Shown here in pieces: positions 60,286 through 64,000 of a DNA stretch of 64,000 nucleotides. Origin of the DNA: an uncultured Acidobacteriaceae bacterium (GTDB taxonomy: Bacteria > Acidobacteriota > Terriglobia > Terriglobales > Acidobacteriaceae); NCBI GenBank assembly GCA_903904755.1, contig CAIVDV010000040.1:122528-186527 (forward strand), read 5' to 3'. The position numbers were made by a program, and so were the translations under genes. Within the stretch, counting starts at the first letter, position 1, and every line of letters starts with the position of its first letter. The notes beneath the pieces are model-generated. The model saw only the letters and a program-made list of their open reading frames with translations. It was not told where the DNA came from and made no database searches.

Positions 60286-60579
60286 ATGGAAGAGCCTTTC
60301 GAAGAAATTCAGATTCTATGGGACCCGCAAAAGGCTTGGGCCAATATCCGCAAGCACAAAGTATCCTTTGAGGAAGCTGAAACCGTCTTCTTCGACCCAT
60401 TGATGACCACCAAGCAAGACCCCGACCACTCAATTTCTGAGCGCAGATTTCTTACACTTGGGCTATCATGCAACCAGCGAATGCTGCTGATTACCCACAC
60501 AGATGACCCTGGCCAGATCCGAATTATCAGCGCACGCCAACCGACGCGGAGTGAACGAAATGACTACCAAAACGACTGA
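60286..60579 (+). CDS. brnT: BrnT-family ribonuclease toxin
   Basis: 97 residues. ILWDPQKAWANIRKHKVSFEEAETVFFDP is the canonical BrnT opening, and RRFLTLGLSCNQRMLLITHTDD and RIISARQPTRSERNDY complete the RelE-like fold with its basic active site. The start lies 9 bp after the glycosyltransferase stop. The partner gene begins 20 bp inside the brnT end and is not a BrnA-type RHH protein. The codon use is less C-ending than that of its neighbours. Confidence 0.93.
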   Translation: MEEPFEEIQILWDPQKAWANIRKHKVSFEEAETVFFDPLMTTKQDPDHSISERRFLTLGLSCNQRMLLITHTDDPGQIRIISARQPTRSERNDYQND

Positions 60580-60784
60580 GTCCGACCGCCTCAAAGACAC
60601 CATGCGTCCTGAATATGACATGAGCGGCGGTGTGCGCGGGAAGTATTTCGGCCGCATAAAGGGTAGTATTCACCGCGTCTCCCTTGCGCCCGATGTGGCC
60701 GCTTCGTTCCCCGACGACGATTCCGTCAACGAAGCTCTCCGCCTCCTGATCAAGGCCGCCGCCAAAGCCAAACCCGCTGCCTGA
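60560..60784 (+). CDS. Putative BrnT antitoxin (MRPEYDMSGGVRGKY type)
   Basis: 74 residues from the ATG at MTTKTTESDRLKD, 20 bp inside brnT, so coupled in translation. MRPEYDMSGGVRGKYFGRI occurs in a family of small proteins found beside toxins; the second half HRVSLAPDVAASFPDDDSVNEALRLLIKAA is an RHH-like or helical segment. It lacks the BrnA-type C-terminal RHH with its usual Lys-rich start, so it is a different antitoxin by position. It is partly duplicated 116 bp downstream. Confidence 0.8.
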   Translation: MTTKTTESDRLKDTMRPEYDMSGGVRGKYFGRIKGSIHRVSLAPDVAASFPDDDSVNEALRLLIKAAAKAKPAA

Positions 60785-60900
60785 GTTCGTCCGCCCCTCA
60801 GGAACGAAGCCGTAAGTCTGGCGCAGGGTCTGCCTGATGCCAGCCCTCCAAAACCCAAATAACCATCCAAATTCAAAATTCCGAACTCCTCGACGACGAG

Positions 60901-61083
60901 ATGCAATCCGAATACGACTTCAGCATCGGCGTTCGCGGCAAATACGCTGGCCGTTTCGCCAAAGACACCGTCCTCGTCCCCCTCGATCCCGATGTCGCCG
61001 CCGTCTTCCACACCGCCGCCGAAGTCAATGAAGCCTTGCGTCTCCTCATCAAGGCCACCGCCAAAGCCCAACCCGCCGCGTAA
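60901..61083 (+). CDS. Orphan duplicate of the BrnT antitoxin
   Basis: 60 residues. MQSEYDFSIGVRGKYAGRF and the end PLDPDVAAVFHTAAEVNEALRLLIKATAKAQPAA mirror the upstream antitoxin over the whole shared length. The similarity continues upstream of the ATG in frame (SELLDDEM versus SDRLKDTM) but with no usual start codon, so the N-terminus is lost or uses a rare codon. No second BrnT accompanies it. It is a tandem duplicate, either decaying or acting as an extra antitoxin. Confidence 0.72.
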   Translation: MQSEYDFSIGVRGKYAGRFAKDTVLVPLDPDVAAVFHTAAEVNEALRLLIKATAKAQPAA

Positions 61084-61126
61084 GTCGTTCCCCCGACGCC
61101 TTGCCCTTCGCCCACAAGAGACCAAA

Positions 61127-61600
61127 TTGTCCGGCCGAAACCCCAAATACCGAGCCTTCTTCCAAGCCCTCGCCGCCGAACTCGCAGCCCAGGGCGTCAC
61201 CGGCATCGGCACCGTCTCCGGCGGAAACTGGCTCCGCATCGCCGCCGGCCCCAAAGCCATCTACCACTACGCCATCGTCTTCAACGGCGGCAAAAAACTC
61301 ACCGCCGAGCTCTACATCGGCGGCTCCCGCAAAAAGAAAAACGAAGAACTCTTCGACGCCCTCTCCCTCGTCAAAGCAGAAATCCACGCCGACTTCGGCG
61401 AAACCCTCCTCTGGGACCGCCTCGACTCCGAGGCCTGCTGCCGCATCTCCATCACCCGACCCGGCTCCATCGACGACCCCGACCTCACCGATATCTCCGC
61501 CTGGGCCATCTCCCGCATCCTCGCCTTCCGCCGCGTCTTCCCTCCCCACATCGCCGCCGCAGCCTCCCGGCACCCTTCCGCACCCATTCCCTCCGCCTGA
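61127..61600 (+). CDS. DUF4268-like protein
   Basis: 157 residues from a TTG start (LSGRNPKYRAFFQAL); the track's earlier start lies in the shadow of the antitoxin. NWLRIAAGPKAIYHYAIVFNGG, LTAELYIGGSRKKKNEELFDAL, ADFGETLLWDRLDSEACCRIS and ISAWAISRILAFRRVF follow the order of DUF4268, a domain often attached to nuclease-like proteins and found alone in defence or repair contexts. No catalytic motif is seen. It lies between the antitoxin copy and the ATP-grasp gene on the same strand. Confidence 0.75.
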   Translation: MSGRNPKYRAFFQALAAELAAQGVTGIGTVSGGNWLRIAAGPKAIYHYAIVFNGGKKLTAELYIGGSRKKKNEELFDALSLVKAEIHADFGETLLWDRLDSEACCRISITRPGSIDDPDLTDISAWAISRILAFRRVFPPHIAAAASRHPSAPIPSA

Positions 61601-61670
61601 TACCGTCTCCTCCTCCGCTCCGGCGTACACTGGTGGGGAGCGCACATCCGCGCCTCCCAAGGAGATAGGT

Positions 61671-62642
61671 ATGAAGACCATCGGCGTCCTATTCGGCATG
61701 GAGAACAGCTTCCCCGGTGCCCTCGTCGAACACATCAACTCACGCAACCTGCCCGACGTTCGCGCCGAGTTCGTACATACTTCCGCCATTCATCTCGATA
61801 AGGCCCCCCGCTACGCCGTCATCGTTGACCGCATCTCCCACGACATCCCCTTCTATCGCGCCTTCATGAAGCACGCCGCCCTCAACGGCACCATCATCAT
61901 CAACAACCCCTTCTGGTGGTCCGCCGACGACAAATTCTTCAACTACTCCCTCGCCGAAAAACTCGGCGTCGCCGTCCCCGCCACCGTCATCCTCCCCCAC
62001 AAAATCCACCCCGAGGGCACCACAGACCGCTCCATGCGCAACCTCGAATACCCCCTCAACTGGGATGCAGTATTCGACTACGTCGGCGAGCACGGATTCA
62101 TGAAGCCCATCGACGGCGGCGGCTGGCGCGACGTCTACCACATCCACAATCGCCGCGAGTTCTTTGAGGCCTACGACCAGTCCCGCGACCTCTGCATGAC
62201 CTACCAGAAGGCCGTCAACTTCAACGAGTACTTCCGCTGCTACGTCGTCGGCCAAAAGAAGGTCCACATCATGCCCTACGACCCGCGCCTGCCCCACGCC
62301 CAGCGCTACGTCCTCAACCCGCCCGCATACGACCCCAAACTTCTCGCCCGCGTCGAAAAGGACGCCATCACCCTCTGCCAGGCCCTCGGATACGACCTCA
62401 ACACCGTCGAGTTCGCCGTCGAAGACGGCATCCCCTACGCCATCGACTTCATGAACCCCGCACCCGACGCCGACCTCCACTCCGTCGGCCCCGACAACTT
62501 CAAATGGATCATCACCGAAGTCGCCAACCTCGCCATCGAAAAGGCCCGCCTCTACCCCCAACTCCCCGACCTCAAATGGTCCAGCTTCTTCCACCCCGAA
62601 GCCCCCAAAACCGCAAAAAAGGCCACTCCTAAAAAGAAGTAG
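61671..62642 (+). CDS. ATP-grasp-like ligase
   Basis: 323 residues from the ATG with AAGGAGATAGGT directly before it; the 513-residue ORF is a shadow of DUF4268 joined to it. MKTIGVLFGMENSFPGALVE opens a pre-ATP-grasp domain. HGFMKPIDGGGWRDVYHI gives the ATP-binding Lys and loop near 145-160. VEFAVEDGIPYAIDFMNPAPDADL (~255-280) supplies the metal-binding Glu/Asp/Asn set. The Lys-rich tail (AKKATPKKK) resembles that of the NUDIX protein. Members ligate carboxylates to amines; the substrate is unknown. Confidence 0.82.
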   Translation: MKTIGVLFGMENSFPGALVEHINSRNLPDVRAEFVHTSAIHLDKAPRYAVIVDRISHDIPFYRAFMKHAALNGTIIINNPFWWSADDKFFNYSLAEKLGVAVPATVILPHKIHPEGTTDRSMRNLEYPLNWDAVFDYVGEHGFMKPIDGGGWRDVYHIHNRREFFEAYDQSRDLCMTYQKAVNFNEYFRCYVVGQKKVHIMPYDPRLPHAQRYVLNPPAYDPKLLARVEKDAITLCQALGYDLNTVEFAVEDGIPYAIDFMNPAPDADLHSVGPDNFKWIITEVANLAIEKARLYPQLPDLKWSSFFHPEAPKTAKKATPKKK

Positions 62643-62653
62643 CCTCCCTTTCG

Positions 62654-62685
62654 GTACCCCGGTCTCGCCCCTGAGACCGGGGTAC
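62654..62685 (+). repeat. REP-like hairpin, GGTCT/AGACC family, copy 5
   Basis: GTACCCCGGTCTC-GCCCCT-GAGACCGGGGTAC: a perfect 13-bp stem, the longest of the family, placed between convergent genes where it may terminate transcription. Confidence 0.75.
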
Positions 62686-62695
62686 AACGCCACCC

Positions 62696-63271
62696 CTACT
62701 CCGCAAACCCCTTCCCCGCCAATATCCGCTCCATACAAGCCTCCACCCGCGCCTCCCGCGTCTTCGCCTGCTTCGCCCCGCCAATATGGTAGTAGTACCC
62801 CCGCTGCCGGCCCGGCGTCAGCGCCTCAAACGCCCGCTTCAGCTCCCCATCCGCCTCCAGCCTCCGCGTAAGCTCCTCCGGCACCGCATACTCGTCGTGC
62901 GCCTTCAGCTCCACCTTCATCCCCGCCTGCTCCACGGCAATCGCCTCAGCCACATACCGCCGCACCGTCGCCTCCATCGCGACAATCTGCTCCATACTCG
63001 TGAATTGCAGCGTCCGCCCCGCCTGCGTCTGCCCGTGCGTCCTCAGCAGCCCCTCCGCATTTGTCAGCAGCGCGCCTTTCACAAACAGCAGGCTGCAGTA
63101 CTCCTTGAAGCACCCTATCAGCACCACATTCTTGTCTCCCACCGTGTAACAGGGCTGCCCCCACTTCAGCTCCTCCGTCAGCCCAAACCCCAGCACAATC
63201 TCCCGCAGCTTCTCCTGCTCTCCCCGCCAACCATCCTGCCGCTCCATGTACTTGTCCACCTTCGAATTCAT
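62696..63271 (-). CDS. YdeI/OmdA-like protein with DUF1801 domain
   Basis: 191 residues. KVDKYMERQDGWRGEQEKLREIVLGF and EELKWGQPCYTVGDKNVVLIGCFKEYCSLLF are the DUF1801 part; LKRAFEALTPGRQRGYYYHIGGAKQAKTREARVEACMERI is the YdeI C-terminal segment. E. coli-group homologues (YdeI/OmpD-associated) have been linked to resistance to polymyxin and bacteriocin-like stress, but the mechanism is unknown. It is cytosolic by sequence and a single gene. Confidence 0.9.
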   Translation of the reverse strand: MNSKVDKYMERQDGWRGEQEKLREIVLGFGLTEELKWGQPCYTVGDKNVVLIGCFKEYCSLLFVKGALLTNAEGLLRTHGQTQAGRTLQFTSMEQIVAMEATVRRYVAEAIAVEQAGMKVELKAHDEYAVPEELTRRLEADGELKRAFEALTPGRQRGYYYHIGGAKQAKTREARVEACMERILAGKGFAE

Positions 63272-63390
63272 CCCCGACCTCCTGCGTCAATCGCATGCTC
63301 TTTGCCGCAAACATCTTCCCACACCGCCCCCGCCCCGGCACAGAAAACTCTCCTCCCCTGCGCATTTGCACCTCTGCTACACTCCCACCC

Positions 63391-63825
63391 ATGCCAATCT
63401 TTCTTCAGAAGGCCCTGGCTTACCTCTTCCTCGGCCTTATCGTCTCCATCGGCCTCGTAAACGCCGCCCGCCGTGCCATCTTCCTCGCCCAGGCTCAGGC
63501 CACCACCGGCGAGGTCATCGCACTCCGCCAGGCCCCCTCCAAAAGCTCCAACCGACGCTCCTATTTCCCCATCTTCCGCTTCACTGCCCCCAATGGAGAA
63601 ACCATCACCGTCACCTCCAACATCGGCGGCAAATACAACTCCTGGCTCGGCAAGCCCGTCCCCGTCCTCTACCTGCCGGCAAACCCGCAGGAAGCACACA
63701 TACGCTCCTTCGGCCAGCTCTGGGAGTCCTCCCTCGTCCCCTCCATCGTCGGCGGCACCTTCTCCGTCATCCCCGTCCTCATCTTCCTGCGCCGCCGCAA
63801 CCCCGCCTCCCTCCCCCGTTCCTGA
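63391..63825 (+). CDS. DUF3592-type membrane protein
   Basis: 144 residues from the ATG at MPIFLQKALAYLF; the track adds 32 residues with no support. A first membrane helix (~10-30, LFLGLIVSIGLVNAARRAI) is followed by a beta-rich extracytoplasmic domain with ATTGEVIALRQAPSKSSNRRS and FRFTAPNGETITVTSN, then PVPVLYLPANPQEAHI and a second helix (~115-135). This sandwich between two helices is the DUF3592 pattern. The function is unknown. Confidence 0.82.
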   Translation: MPIFLQKALAYLFLGLIVSIGLVNAARRAIFLAQAQATTGEVIALRQAPSKSSNRRSYFPIFRFTAPNGETITVTSNIGGKYNSWLGKPVPVLYLPANPQEAHIRSFGQLWESSLVPSIVGGTFSVIPVLIFLRRRNPASLPRS

Positions 63826-63879
63826 GCGCACTTCGCCATGCCCGCCACAGCTCCCGCCAGCTAACCCGCATTTCTCACC

Positions 63880-64000
63880 ATAGCGTCAGTATCGAGATAT
63901 AGAAATATTCAAAAAAAGCTGGAAAGGCCTTCGAATGTGTGTCATAACTGCTTTGTCTAGAAGTAGTTTTTACACCCAGACAGAGGCCTTTCACATGACA
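63880..64000 (+). promoter_or_regulatory. AT-rich leader of a gene starting at the window edge
   Basis: Base composition drops sharply. ATG at 63995-63997 (then ACA) has GAGG eight bases before it, so a further gene probably starts here. AAAGGCCTT and AGGCCTTT occur 65 bp apart, each followed by a TGTCAT/ATGACA-type segment, an inverted arrangement that could be an operator or the edge of a mobile element. Only two codons of the gene are visible, so the product cannot be named. Confidence 0.4.

Noticed and set aside
61101-61670. Fusion of a Ser/Pro-rich segment to the ATP-grasp protein
   Set aside because: It is the shadow frame of the DUF4268 gene; the ATP-grasp gene has AAGGAGAT before its own ATG.

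Overview
The window looks like chromosomal DNA of a high-GC Gram-negative bacterium, most likely an acidobacterium of the Terriglobia/Acidobacteriaceae kind. This is inferred from three things. The codons end overwhelmingly in C or G. The gene set is typical of that group: futalosine-route menaquinone enzyme MqnC, bacillithiol enzymes BshC and YpdA, pro-kumamolisin S53 peptidase with Ig-like repeats, BrnT and VapBC modules, YncE-like propeller, cellulose-synthase-like GT2. The intergenic regions are full of small hairpin repeats and heptamer minisatellites. I see no rRNA, convincing tRNA, CRISPR array, transposase or phage gene.

Layout. 0-5 kb: the tail of UppP, the FtsK/SpoIIIE translocase, a REC-Hpt phosphorelay protein and a NarL-type response regulator. 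4.7-14.6 kb: a HipA-like kinase/DUF3037 pair, two dehydrogenases, a membrane protein plus a trypsin-like protease, small conserved genes, an alcohol dehydrogenase-like protein and a two-gene ABC-2 exporter. 14.6-20.9 kb: a 710-bp gene-free stretch, a lipoprotein trypsin-like protease, a PAS/HAMP histidine kinase, YpdA and VapBC. 21-31.4 kb: class I fumarase, a secreted esterase, an ArsR/SRPBCC pair, a beta-barrel, a papain-like candidate, cytochrome c, DUF3574, MqnC, and an unrecognised 499-residue ORF with codon use unlike the rest. 31.4-37 kb: a same-strand set of Sel1 protein, MscS-like channel and secreted TPR-CHAT protease. 37-46.8 kb: a frameshifted orphan ParD, an esterase, BshC, a NUDIX hydrolase with a histone-H1-like tail, citrate synthase, a coiled-coil membrane protein, PolX and a cold-shock protein. 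47-58.5 kb: cysteine desulfurase-MnmA, a second SRPBCC/ArsR pair, a YncE-like propeller, a DUF948-like/YtxH pair, a 1195-residue S53 peptidase and acyl-CoA dehydrogenase. 58.5-64 kb: a GT2 membrane glycosyltransferase that appears to start at CTG, BrnT with an unusual antitoxin and an orphan duplicate of it, DUF4268, an ATP-grasp protein, YdeI-like and DUF3592 proteins, and the leader of a further gene.

How the genes fit together. Fumarase and citrate synthase serve the TCA cycle, MqnC makes menaquinone, BshC and YpdA make and recycle bacillithiol, and cysteine desulfurase passes sulfur to MnmA for tRNA U34 thiolation. Several proteases are exported. The most unusual signals are (1) the dispersed CCCCTGA-type heptamer repeats, all on the same strand and mostly just upstream of plus-strand genes, (2) families of small palindromic repeats, (3) the foreign-looking ORF at 29.9-31.4 kb bracketed by members of one such family, (4) the Sel1/MscS/CHAT set, (5) the BrnT module with a tandem orphan antitoxin, and (6) paired direct repeats in front of the second SRPBCC/ArsR operon. 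All names rest on reading translated motifs; no database search was run.
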